Assembly: GCA_028877005.1 (NCBI GenBank)
Contig: JAGWPI010000176.1
Coordinates: 1 to 6,874 of the forward strand
DNA length: 6,874 nt
Direction: 5' to 3'
DNA from: Bacteroidota bacterium
GTDB lineage: Bacteria > Bacteroidota > Bacteroidia > Chitinophagales > Chitinophagaceae
The position numbers and the translations under genes were made by a program. Below are positions 1-6,374 of the stretch, in pieces (positions within the stretch are counted from its first letter, which is position 1; each line of letters begins with the position of its first letter). Under the pieces are notes generated by a model. The model saw only the letters and a list, made by a program, of their open reading frames with translations. It had not been told where the DNA came from and did not search any database.

Positions 1-818
1 CTGTAGGCATTAGATTACGTCCAAACATATTAGCCGGAGGTAATATCAAAATTTCTACCGGTCATGATAAAAGTAAATTTGGTATTCCCATCGATCAAAT
101 AAATAATATTTTGCAAGTAATTGAAAAATATAATTTACTGATTAAAGGGTTACATATTCATACAGGTAGTGAAATAAAGGATGTATCGGTTTTTGTAGAA
201 GGCATAGCAGTGTTGTTTGAAATAATTCCAAAATTCAACCACTTAACTTATATTGATTTAGGTGGTGGTTTTAAAGTACCTTACAAAGAAAATGAAGAAG
301 GCACAGATATATCCATGCTAGCCAAAGAAGTAAAAAAGGCTTTCTCTATACACCCCAACCCAAATGGCAAACCGTTAGAAGTATGGTTTGAACCGGGCAA
401 ATATTTGGTTAGTGAAGCAGGTTATTTTATAACACAAGTAAACGTAATAAAACCAACCCAGGCAACTACCTTTGTTAGTGTAAACAGTGGCTTTAACCAT
501 TTAATTCGCCCAATGTTTTATGATGCATACCATCGCATTGAAAACATCAGTAATACTAATGGTCCACATTTGCCTTATTCAGTGGTAGGTAATATTTGTG
601 AAACAGATACATTTGCTTGGAACCGCGTTTTAAGTGAAACAAAAGAGGGAGATTTTTTAGTTTTTTACAATGCCGGTGCTTACGGTTTTGAAATGAGCAG
701 TAATTTTAATAGTCGTTTTAAGCCTGCTGAAGTAATGGTGATAAACAATGAAAGTATCTTAATTAGGAAAAGAGAAGATATGTCTGATTTATTAAGAAAC
801 CAAATAGCAGTTCTGTAA
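1..818 (+). CDS. lysA: Diaminopimelate decarboxylase, 5'-truncated by the window edge
   Basis: This enzyme makes L-lysine from meso-diaminopimelate with release of CO2, the last step of lysine synthesis. It is a cytoplasmic, PLP-dependent fold-III decarboxylase. The frame is open from base 3, and the protein reads VGIRLRPN then TGHDKSKFGIP before the first possible start (TTG at 111), so the real start lies outside the window. About 271 residues are visible against roughly 400 for the family; the missing part includes the PLP-binding lysine. Visible motifs are HIHTGSE (from base 153), the phosphate-binding GGG (261-269), EPGK (390-401), the active-site CETD (597-608, usually CESxD) and the C-terminal GAYGF, whose tyrosine codon is at 681. 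The C-terminal end NSRFKPAEVMV is typical and complete. An ATP-binding cassette gene follows after only 15 bases, suggesting co-transcription. Family membership is secure; ornithine/arginine decarboxylases of the same fold fit less well because of the CETD and GAYGF context. Confidence 0.93.
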   Translation, partial: VGIRLRPNILAGGNIKISTGHDKSKFGIPIDQINNILQVIEKYNLLIKGLHIHTGSEIKDVSVFVEGIAVLFEIIPKFNHLTYIDLGGGFKVPYKENEEGTDISMLAKEVKKAFSIHPNPNGKPLEVWFEPGKYLVSEAGYFITQVNVIKPTQATTFVSVNSGFNHLIRPMFYDAYHRIENISNTNGPHLPYSVVGNICETDTFAWNRVLSETKEGDFLVFYNAGAYGFEMSSNFNSRFKPAEVMVINNESILIRKREDMSDLLRNQIAVL

Positions 819-833
819 CTTAGCTGTAAATAT

Positions 834-1610
834 ATGATAGAAATTAACCACATAAAAAAATCATTTGGAGATAAAACTATATTGGAAGATATAAGTGCTA
901 CTATGCAGGCAGGAAAATGTAATTTAATAATTGGTACTAGTGGTAGTGGTAAAACTGTTCTAACCAAATGTATAGTGGGGCTTTTTACTCCTGATTCGGG
1001 CGATATTTTATACAGTGGCGAAAGTATGCTTACCATGAATAAACATGAAAAAAAAATACTTCGTCAACAAATTGGTATGTTATTTCAAGGTTCAGCCTTA
1101 TTTGATTCTAAAACAGTTGAAGAAAATGTTCGGTTCCCGCTAGATATGTTCAGTAAACTTAGTATAACTGAAAAGCAAAAAAGAGTAAATGAGGTATTAG
1201 AACGTGTAAACTTATCAGGTTCTAATCAAAAATTTCCGGCCGAGTTAAGCGGAGGTATGAAAAAAAGAGTGGGAATTGCCAGAGCCATTGTTTTAAACCC
1301 TAAGTACTTATTTTGCGATGAACCCAACTCTGGCTTAGACCCTCAAACTTCGCTCCTTATTGATAAATTAATTAAAGAAATTACACATGAATTTAACACC
1401 ACTACAATAGTGGTTACACATGATATGAACAGTGTAATGGAAATTGGCGATCATATTATTTATCTGCATAATGGACGTAAACAATGGGAAGGCAGCAATA
1501 AAGACATTATTTTTAGTAAGGACCAACTTTTAAATAATTTTATTTTTGCATCAGAATTTTTACAAGATGCCAAAGAAATGCGCATGATAGAAGCTGCTCA
1601 AAAAAAATAA
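834..1610 (+). CDS. ABC transporter ATP-binding protein, MlaF/Ttg2A type
   Basis: This is a 258-residue cytoplasmic ATPase subunit that would power a membrane permease. All nucleotide-binding elements are present: Walker A GTSGSGKT (34-41), Q-loop Gln85 in MLFQGSALFD, signature LSGGM (138-142), Walker B YLFCDEP (158-164), D-loop GLDP (167-170) and H-loop His196 in VVTHD. The LSGGMKKR signature and the FQGSALFDSKTVEENV stretch resemble MlaF, the ATPase of the system that moves phospholipids between inner and outer membrane. The C-terminal IIFSKDQLLNNFIFASEFLQDAKEMRMI matches what I recall of Bacteroidota members. The start is 15 bases after the lysA stop, without a clear Shine-Dalgarno sequence, and no terminator separates them. 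No MlaE-type permease or MlaD-type substrate-binding gene is next to it in the window, so its partners must be upstream of lysA or elsewhere. The substrate is inferred from family only. Confidence 0.9.
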   Translation: MIEINHIKKSFGDKTILEDISATMQAGKCNLIIGTSGSGKTVLTKCIVGLFTPDSGDILYSGESMLTMNKHEKKILRQQIGMLFQGSALFDSKTVEENVRFPLDMFSKLSITEKQKRVNEVLERVNLSGSNQKFPAELSGGMKKRVGIARAIVLNPKYLFCDEPNSGLDPQTSLLIDKLIKEITHEFNTTTIVVTHDMNSVMEIGDHIIYLHNGRKQWEGSNKDIIFSKDQLLNNFIFASEFLQDAKEMRMIEAAQKK

Positions 1611-1779
1611 CACATCTTTTCTTTCCCATTACTTAAGAGCCAACCTTGAAGTAAAAGAGGCAGGTACCCCCTACTATTGTTCCATTAACATTAATTTCTC
1701 AAAATATTTTTTGGGAATAATAAACTTAATCATTTGTTGAAGGTCTGTTATATCACAAAGCATTTAAAAAAATGAAAAA

Positions 1780-2133
1780 ATGAAAATCATGAAAAAAACA
1801 GTTATCCTTTTAACTACAGGTTTATTTTTTACTGTGGCAGCCATGGCACAAACAGGAGCCACTTCTACTACCACAACCCAAAATCCTGCTGTAAAATCAG
1901 GTATGAAAGACATGCGCAAAGATATTAGAGATGAGCGCAAAGACAAAAGGCAGCGTGCAGAAGCCTTAGAAAATGGCAACAAAGCAAAAGTAAAGGCCAT
2001 GAACAAAGACATTCATGCTGACCAAAAAGACATTAACAACGACAAAAAGCAATTACAAAGTGAAGGAGTAAAACATCCAATTAAACGTGCCGACAGACAA
2101 ATTCATAGACAAAACATGGCACACAGAGGATAA
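1780..2133 (+). CDS. Small secreted, Lys/Arg/Asp-rich protein of unknown function
   Basis: I do not recognise a named family. The 117-residue product starts with a good signal peptide: MKIMKK, a hydrophobic core (about 7-22) and a cleavage site AMA|QT after Ala23, so the mature protein is probably periplasmic or secreted. The mature 94 residues begin with a Thr/Ser/Gln linker (about 25-35), then become extremely charged: I count 23 Lys/Arg and 13 Asp/Glu, net about +10, with no cysteine. Two related segments, KDIRDERKDKRQ (47-58) and KDIHADQKDINNDKKQ (76-91), look like an internal duplication and probably form charged helices. The start could be ATG 1780 or ATG 1789; both give the same signal peptide. 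A clear terminator follows 26 bases after the stop, so it is probably the last gene of its transcript or a single-gene unit. The signal peptide, terminator and matching reading frame argue that the gene is real. Similar small charged exported proteins are common in Bacteroidota; binding to nucleic acid, glycan or metal would be speculation. Confidence 0.75.
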   Translation: MKIMKKTVILLTTGLFFTVAAMAQTGATSTTTTQNPAVKSGMKDMRKDIRDERKDKRQRAEALENGNKAKVKAMNKDIHADQKDINNDKKQLQSEGVKHPIKRADRQIHRQNMAHRG

Positions 2134-2159
2134 GAAAAGTGGTACAGTTCGTTGTTCAG

Positions 2160-2195
2160 GCCTACTAAAATAATAGCATTTTAGTGGGCTTTTTT
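2160..2195 (+). terminator. Intrinsic terminator after the small secreted protein gene
   Basis: An 11-bp stem is formed by GCCTACTAAAA (2160-2170) and TTTTAGTGGGC (2179-2189), with one T-G wobble and an 8-base loop, followed directly by six T (2190-2195) and then ATT. The hairpin begins 26 bases after the stop codon. The T run lies only on the right side, so it acts on + strand transcription. It separates the lysA side from the thioredoxin-like gene. Confidence 0.88.
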
Positions 2196-2268
2196 ATTGC
2201 CACATAAGCATTCATCAATCCAATAAAAAATCAATCATATTTTAACAAACTACCCGGCTTTTCTCTAT

Positions 2269-2276
2269 TAATTTTG
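2269..2276 (+). promoter_or_regulatory. Possible Bacteroidota -7 promoter element for the thioredoxin-like gene
   Basis: TAATTTTG matches the Bacteroidota primary sigma factor -7 consensus TAnnTTTG exactly. It lies after the preceding terminator and about 97 bases before the start of the next gene, so a promoter is expected here. No convincing TTTG -33 element is seen 19-21 bases upstream, which lowers confidence. Transcription would start around 2281-2284, leaving a 5' leader of about 90 bases. Confidence 0.35.
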
Positions 2277-2322
2277 CATTTTCAAAGTACCAACCCAAAC
2301 CAATTCATATCTTTATGCCTCA

Positions 2323-2359
2323 TTTTTGGTATGACAAAAAAAATATTATAAACCAAAAA
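2323..2359 (+). repeat. Inverted repeat in the leader of the thioredoxin-like gene
   Basis: TTTTTGGT (2323-2330) and ACCAAAAA (2352-2359) are perfect 8-base complements separated by 21 bases, ending 14 bases before the start codon at 2374. Further CCAA copies upstream (2290-2293 and 2300-2303) could pair with the same TTGG, giving alternative structures. The region is A/T-rich and low in complexity, so chance is quite possible; it is recorded as visible structure only. Confidence 0.3.
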
Positions 2360-2373
2360 AATAATCATATAAC

Positions 2374-2874
2374 ATGAAGCAATTACTTATGGCTTTCGCC
2401 GTTATTTGTTCAATACCAATGATTACCCATGCACAAACAAATACCGACAGCTTACCGCCTTATTTAAAAAATCCGACCATCCCTTCTTTTCAAATTTTAA
2501 GTACAGACAGTACTTGGTTTACAAATCGCTCAATTCCCAAAAATATACCTGTTGCCATTATTTATTTTAGTCCGGATTGTGGCCATTGCCAATATGAAGC
2601 CAAAGAACTGAATAAAAAAATGGATAGCCTCTCTAATATTTTTTTTGTATGGGTAAGTTATCATCCATTTGAAGATATTAAAAAGTTTTATTTTGAATAC
2701 GGCTTAAGTAAATTCAAAAATGTAGTAGCCGGAAGAGATCCACAATACTTTATTCCCGCATTTTACAAAGTAGAATTTACACCATTTATTGCCTTATATA
2801 ATAAACATGGTAAGTTTATTAAAGAATTTAGACAAGGCGCTTCGCCACAAGAAATTATGGAGGCATTACATTAA
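2374..2874 (+). CDS. Secreted thioredoxin-fold protein with CGHC active site (TlpA/redoxin-like)
   Basis: This is a 166-residue thiol-disulfide protein, probably acting in the periplasm. A signal peptide covers residues 1-20 (MKQLLMAFAVICSIPMITHA), with cleavage before Gln21. The thioredoxin fold follows: a beta strand VAIIYFSPD leads into the redox motif CGHC (69-72), and the cis-proline is Pro137 in EFTPFIALY. The later segment YNKHGKFIKEFRQGA matches the usual last strands of TlpA/AhpC-TSA-like proteins. The CGHC motif, also found in protein disulfide isomerases, suggests redox exchange with protein thiols or cytochrome maturation partners. It is shorter than Bacteroidota TlpA proteins that carry an N-terminal DUF4369 domain. 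The start has no Shine-Dalgarno sequence. mdh follows after 72 bases, so the two may be co-transcribed, but no functional link is evident. The fold is secure; the physiological partner is unknown. Confidence 0.88.
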   Translation: MKQLLMAFAVICSIPMITHAQTNTDSLPPYLKNPTIPSFQILSTDSTWFTNRSIPKNIPVAIIYFSPDCGHCQYEAKELNKKMDSLSNIFFVWVSYHPFEDIKKFYFEYGLSKFKNVVAGRDPQYFIPAFYKVEFTPFIALYNKHGKFIKEFRQGASPQEIMEALH

Positions 2875-2946
2875 AACATACCACCATAAAATATAATTGA
2901 AGAAATATTCATGTAAATTTATTCACTAATTATTAAATATGTTTTT

Positions 2947-3876
2947 ATGAAAATTACCGTTGTAGGTGCAGGTGCCGTTGGTGCAACATGTGCCGATAAT
3001 ATTGCCAGAAAAGAACTTTGCCAGGAATTGGTACTGTTAGACATTAAGGAAGGTATTGCAGAAGGAAAAGCACAGGATATGATGCAAACCGCTGCACTAT
3101 TAGGCTTTGATACACGTATTACCGGAAGTACTAACGACTATACAAAAACTGCTAATTCAGATGTAGTAGTTATTACCTCAGGCTTACCTCGTAAACCCGG
3201 CATGACAAGAGAAGAGTTAATTGGTGTAAATGCAGGCATTGTAAAAGGCGTTGCTGAAAATATTTTAAAACATTCTCCCAATGCTATTTTCATCATTATA
3301 TCTAACCCAATGGATACAATGACATATTTAACATTGCAGGCTACTGGTTTGCCTAAGAATAGAGTTATTGGCATGGGTGGTGCGTTAGATAGTTCTCGTT
3401 TCCGTTACCAATTAAGTCAGCATTTAGGCTGTAGCCCTGCCGATTTAAATGCAGTAGTAGTGGGCGGACATGGTGACACCACTATGATTCCATTAATTCG
3501 TTTAGCAACTTGGAACAGTGTACCTGTTACCAAATTTTTATCTGCCGAGCAGCAACAACAAATCATTAATGATACAATGGTAGGTGGTGCCACTTTAACC
3601 AAACTTATTGGTACATCAGCTTGGTATGCACCCGGTGCAGCTTGTGCAGCAATGGTAGAAAGTATTGTACGCGATGAGAAAAAATTAATTACTTGTTGCG
3701 TTTATTTAGATGGCGAATACGGACAGAAAGATATTTGCTTAGGCGTTCCGGTTACCATTGGCAGAAATGGTTGGGAAAAAATTCTGGATTTTGGATTAAA
3801 TGAAGAGGAGAAAGCCGCATTTGCAAAAAGTGCTGCTGCTGTAAGAAGCATGAATGACGTATTGAAAACATTATAA
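2947..3876 (+). CDS. mdh: Malate dehydrogenase, NAD-dependent, LDH-like type
   Basis: This cytoplasmic enzyme interconverts malate and oxaloacetate with NAD in the TCA cycle. The 309-residue length is normal for the LDH-like (tetrameric) MDH group. The N-terminal Rossmann motif is GAGAVG (7-12), and Asp32 in LLDI indicates NAD rather than NADP. The substrate loop GLPRKPGMTREE carries Arg82, the residue that selects malate (lactate dehydrogenases have Gln there), and Arg88. Asn120 (ISNPMD), Asp148 and Arg151 (ALDSSRFR) and the catalytic His175 (GGHGD) complete the active site, so the enzyme should be functional. The C-terminal TSAWYAPGAA and GVPVTIGRNGWEKI blocks are also typical. ATG 2947 is chosen because MKITVVGAG is the expected N-terminus; no Shine-Dalgarno sequence precedes it, which is common in Bacteroidota. 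A strong terminator follows the gene. Confidence 0.97.
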   Translation: MKITVVGAGAVGATCADNIARKELCQELVLLDIKEGIAEGKAQDMMQTAALLGFDTRITGSTNDYTKTANSDVVVITSGLPRKPGMTREELIGVNAGIVKGVAENILKHSPNAIFIIISNPMDTMTYLTLQATGLPKNRVIGMGGALDSSRFRYQLSQHLGCSPADLNAVVVGGHGDTTMIPLIRLATWNSVPVTKFLSAEQQQQIINDTMVGGATLTKLIGTSAWYAPGAACAAMVESIVRDEKKLITCCVYLDGEYGQKDICLGVPVTIGRNGWEKILDFGLNEEEKAAFAKSAAAVRSMNDVLKTL

Positions 3877-3897
3877 TTTGCAATTATATTCGCTTCT

Positions 3898-3930
3898 ATA
3901 GGCCTCTTTTAAAAAGAGGCCTATTTTTTT
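3898..3930 (+). terminator. Intrinsic terminator of mdh, overlapping the 3' end of the convergent gene
   Basis: ATAGGCCTCTT (3898-3908) pairs perfectly with AAGAGGCCTAT (3914-3924) around a TTAAA loop, and the pairing could close to 13 bp. Seven T (3924-3930) follow, so it terminates + strand transcription from mdh, 21 bases after its stop. On the - strand the hairpin is also present, but the bases after it are not T-rich, so strong termination in that direction is less certain. Its right arm contains the TAG stop of the opposite glycosyltransferase gene (3921-3923), and the T run encodes that protein's last two lysines. Confidence 0.9.
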
Positions 3931-4931
3931 GTAAGTATTTGTAAGGCTTCTTGTGCAATTTGTTCCACATTTTGCCATTGCATACAATGAAAATGTTTTT
4001 TAGGGCAAGTAGCTGTACCAAAGTTAGAACAAGGCTGACAACTGATATTAGGCACCACATAATTTTTATACCATGCATGTACAGATTGCTTAACAAAACT
4101 GCTGCCGTAATAGGGTTCTACATCTAATGCAGGCGATGTTCCACCCCAAATTGCAAATACTCTTTTTTTAAATGCACAAGCAATATATAGCAAACCGGTA
4201 TCGTGTGCAATAACTAAGTGAGATTGACGAACAATATCAGCCGATTCATGTAAAGAAAACTTACCACAAGCATTATACACTTTTATAACATCTACAGTAG
4301 CTATTGCATTCCCAGCCTCCACATCTTCTTTACCGCCTACCAATACAATGGGATATTGAATAAGTTTACATAATTGTTGTAGTTTTTGTATTGGCAATTT
4401 CTTAGTAAAATAAGAAGCACCAATAACAATAGCAATATAACCGGCACTATGCGATGCCGGCAAGTCACCTAATTTTAAAGTAGCATCCGCAGGAATAAAG
4501 TAATCTAACCCTTTGCCGTCATCAAACACATTTAATGGGGCCAATGCATCTAAACAACGTAATGAAATATGCCTGCCGGGCATCATATTTATATGAAACC
4601 GTGTAAGTAAAAATTTTTGTATACTTAGCTTTTGATAGGCCAATACTTGTGTACGTAAAGCCCATCGGATTTTATAAGAACGAAAATTTTTATGCAAATC
4701 AATAATATAATTAAATTGTTCGGCTTTTAATGTTTCAATGAGTGCCGACAAATTACCATTATAGTAATGAAATCGATCAATATAGGGATTGGCTTCGGTA
4801 ACCGCTTTAAACTGAAGTTTACAAAGAAAATGAATTTCAGCATGCGGCAGTTGCTGCTTTAGGCAACGGATGGCCGGGGTAGTTAATACTATATCACCAA
4901 TAGAAGAAAAACGAATGACCAATATCTTCAT
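3921..4931 (-). CDS. Glycosyltransferase family 9 protein (heptosyltransferase-like)
   Basis: This 336-residue protein probably adds a sugar during LPS or other surface-glycan assembly on the cytoplasmic face of the inner membrane. The N-terminus RFSSIGDIVLTTPA (7-20) is the hallmark of GT9/ADP-heptose:LPS heptosyltransferases. The second, nucleotide-sugar-binding Rossmann domain includes PIVLVGG (194-200) and HDTGLLYIACAF around Asp244-Thr245-Gly246. In most family members a His follows this motif (DTGxxH); here residue 249 is Tyr. The C-terminus has four cysteines (C298, C301, C309, C316) in CQPCSNFG...CPKKHFHCM, a pattern I recall from Bacteroidota GT9 proteins. The start at 4931 is the only sensible one, since MKILVIRFSSIGD is the expected beginning. 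It is the last gene of a - strand run, 100 bases after the MFS gene, and converges on mdh with 44 bases between the stop codons. The acceptor and sugar donor cannot be read from sequence. Confidence 0.92.
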   Translation of the reverse strand: MKILVIRFSSIGDIVLTTPAIRCLKQQLPHAEIHFLCKLQFKAVTEANPYIDRFHYYNGNLSALIETLKAEQFNYIIDLHKNFRSYKIRWALRTQVLAYQKLSIQKFLLTRFHINMMPGRHISLRCLDALAPLNVFDDGKGLDYFIPADATLKLGDLPASHSAGYIAIVIGASYFTKKLPIQKLQQLCKLIQYPIVLVGGKEDVEAGNAIATVDVIKVYNACGKFSLHESADIVRQSHLVIAHDTGLLYIACAFKKRVFAIWGGTSPALDVEPYYGSSFVKQSVHAWYKNYVVPNISCQPCSNFGTATCPKKHFHCMQWQNVEQIAQEALQILTKK

Positions 4932-5031
4932 ATTCTTATTTTAACTATCAGCGATGTGGTTAAGTTCATTTTATTCACTTCAAACCATTTGTAGTAGTGC
5001 TATATAATTTTAACTGTTGCATGTTTTTTTA

Positions 5032-6267
5032 TTAAGATAACACTTCATCTGCCTCAACATAATTTAAATCTTTATGAAAAGTTTCTTCCGTAAACCAGGC
5101 AGCTATTATTGCAATTAACATAACTACTATACCTGTAATCCAGGCACTGGTTAAATAATTGGTGTAAGATTGTAATCCGGTAAATAATAATGAAACCAAT
5201 ACCAGAGAGCCTCGCACCATATTGGGTACCGTTGTAGCCACTGTAGCTCTTATGTTTGTTCCAAACTGTTCAGCCGCCATTGTTACGAAAATAGCCCAAA
5301 AACCAGTTCCAAAACCTAATATGGCAGCTACCCAATAAAGCATATTAACCGATTGACCTTGTAAATTAAAAAACCACACAATAGATAAAGCTGTAATACC
5401 ATAAAAAATAAAAATTGCTTTTTTTCTGCTTTGTAATGCCTGACTTAAAAAACCCACCAATACATCGCCAATTGAAATAGCCACATAGGCATACATGACC
5501 GCTTTACCGGGATCTACAACTCCCTGAATATGCATATGCGTGCCAAACTCTTTTGAAAAACTAATTAGAATACCAATTACATACCAGGTGGGCAAACCGA
5601 TTAAAATAGCTTTAAGGTATTTTAAAAAATATTTTCGTTTAGAAAACAACATAAAAAAATCACCTTTACGTATATTTTTATGTTGCAATGATTGAAACAT
5701 ACCTGATTCCAATACACCTACCCTCAATAAAAGTAATAACAAACCTAAGCCACCACCAATAAAATAACAAGTACGCCATTCAAACATTTCTTTAATAAAG
5801 AAAGCAAATACAGCGCCTGTTAAACCAATGCCTGCCACCATTGATGTACCTAATCCACGTTTTTCTTTGGGCAGTAATTCACTTACTAATGTAATACCTG
5901 CACCCAACTCGCCGGCTAGTCCAATACCAGATATAAAACGCACCAACGCATATTGATGTACAGTTTGTACAAAACCATTGGCAATATTTCCAATTGAGTA
6001 TAAAATAATGGATGCAAACAGCACTTTTAACCTTCCTTTCTTATCACCCAAAACACCCCATAATATACCACCCAACAATAAACCAATCATTTGAATATTA
6101 AGGATAAATAAACCATCGTCTGCTATTTGCACATCCGTTAAACCCAATGATTTTAGTGAAGGCACACGTATAATGCTAAACAACAATAAATCGTAGATAT
6201 CTACAAAATAGCCTAAAGCACCTATAATGACCGGTAATGATAGAATGCCATATTTTTTTTGATCCAT
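5032..6267 (-). CDS. MFS transporter, about 12 membrane helices, substrate unknown
   Basis: This 411-residue inner-membrane protein belongs to the major facilitator superfamily. Hydrophobic helices run through the whole length. The loop between helices 2 and 3 has the MFS signature GVLGDKKGR (71-79), and helix 4 carries RFISGIGLAGELG (110-122), followed by SELLPKEKRG (129-138), a pattern like the sugar-porter and metabolite:H+ symporter branches. Asp23 and Asp26 sit in helix 1 (GYFVDIYDLLLF) and may couple protons. I place the start at ATG 6267 (MDQKKYGILSLP) because GAGGAG lies about 10 bases upstream. The in-frame ATG at 6366 would add 33 residues of unlikely, partly hydrophobic sequence and leave only 8 bases after the dedA stop. 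The gene lies between a DedA gene (107 bases upstream) and a glycosyltransferase (100 bases downstream) and could share a transcript with them. The substrate is not evident. Confidence 0.9.
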   Translation of the reverse strand: MDQKKYGILSLPVIIGALGYFVDIYDLLLFSIIRVPSLKSLGLTDVQIADDGLFILNIQMIGLLLGGILWGVLGDKKGRLKVLFASIILYSIGNIANGFVQTVHQYALVRFISGIGLAGELGAGITLVSELLPKEKRGLGTSMVAGIGLTGAVFAFFIKEMFEWRTCYFIGGGLGLLLLLLRVGVLESGMFQSLQHKNIRKGDFFMLFSKRKYFLKYLKAILIGLPTWYVIGILISFSKEFGTHMHIQGVVDPGKAVMYAYVAISIGDVLVGFLSQALQSRKKAIFIFYGITALSIVWFFNLQGQSVNMLYWVAAILGFGTGFWAIFVTMAAEQFGTNIRATVATTVPNMVRGSLVLVSLLFTGLQSYTNYLTSAWITGIVVMLIAIIAAWFTEETFHKDLNYVEADEVLS

Positions 6268-6275
6268 ACCTATTT

Positions 6276-6284
6276 TTCTCCTCT
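6276..6284 (-). promoter_or_regulatory. Shine-Dalgarno sequence of the MFS gene (decides the start)
   Basis: On the - strand, AGAGGAGAA ends about 8-10 bases before ATG 6267. It is the clearest ribosome-binding site in the window, where most other starts have only A/T-rich leaders, as usual in Bacteroidota. It supports 6267 over the upstream in-frame ATG at 6366. Confidence 0.65.
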
Positions 6285-6374
6285 GATTTTTAAAGGCATG
6301 AATATAAATAAAATGATGAGAGTTTGATACGATGAATAAAAGAATCGGCAAAATAAGGAAAACCAAAAAAAGTG

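Noticed and set aside
111..113. TTG at 111 as the lysA start
   Set aside because: The frame is open to the window edge and upstream residues (VGIRLRPN, TGHDKSKFGIP) are clear LysA sequence, so this TTG is an internal leucine codon.
680..1036. Antisense reading frame of 118 codons across lysA and the ATPase gene
   Set aside because: It lies opposite two well-supported genes with intact motifs, has no recognisable motif of its own, and is explained as a reverse-frame shadow.
1631..1652. Hairpin ACTTAAG/CTTGAAGT after the MlaF-type gene
   Set aside because: Seven base pairs with one bulge and no T run after it, so it is not a credible intrinsic terminator; probably chance.
1672..1679. TACTATTG as a -7 element for the small secreted protein gene
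   Set aside because: One mismatch to TAnnTTTG and the only upstream TTG is at the wrong spacing (about 23 bases); not supportable in A/T-rich DNA.
1696..1717. A/T-rich 9-bp hairpin (TTCTCAAAA with TTTTGGGAA) before the small secreted protein gene
   Set aside because: Mostly A-T pairs with one wobble and followed by TAATAAAC rather than a T run; too weak to call a terminator or regulatory element.
2892..2899. TATAATTG as a -7 element for mdh
   Set aside because: One mismatch to the consensus and no TTTG at the expected distance upstream; the mdh transcript could equally come from the upstream gene.
3082..3096. mdh as a lactate dehydrogenase
   Set aside because: The specificity loop carries Arg82 in GLPRKPGM, characteristic of malate dehydrogenase; lactate dehydrogenases have Gln at this position.
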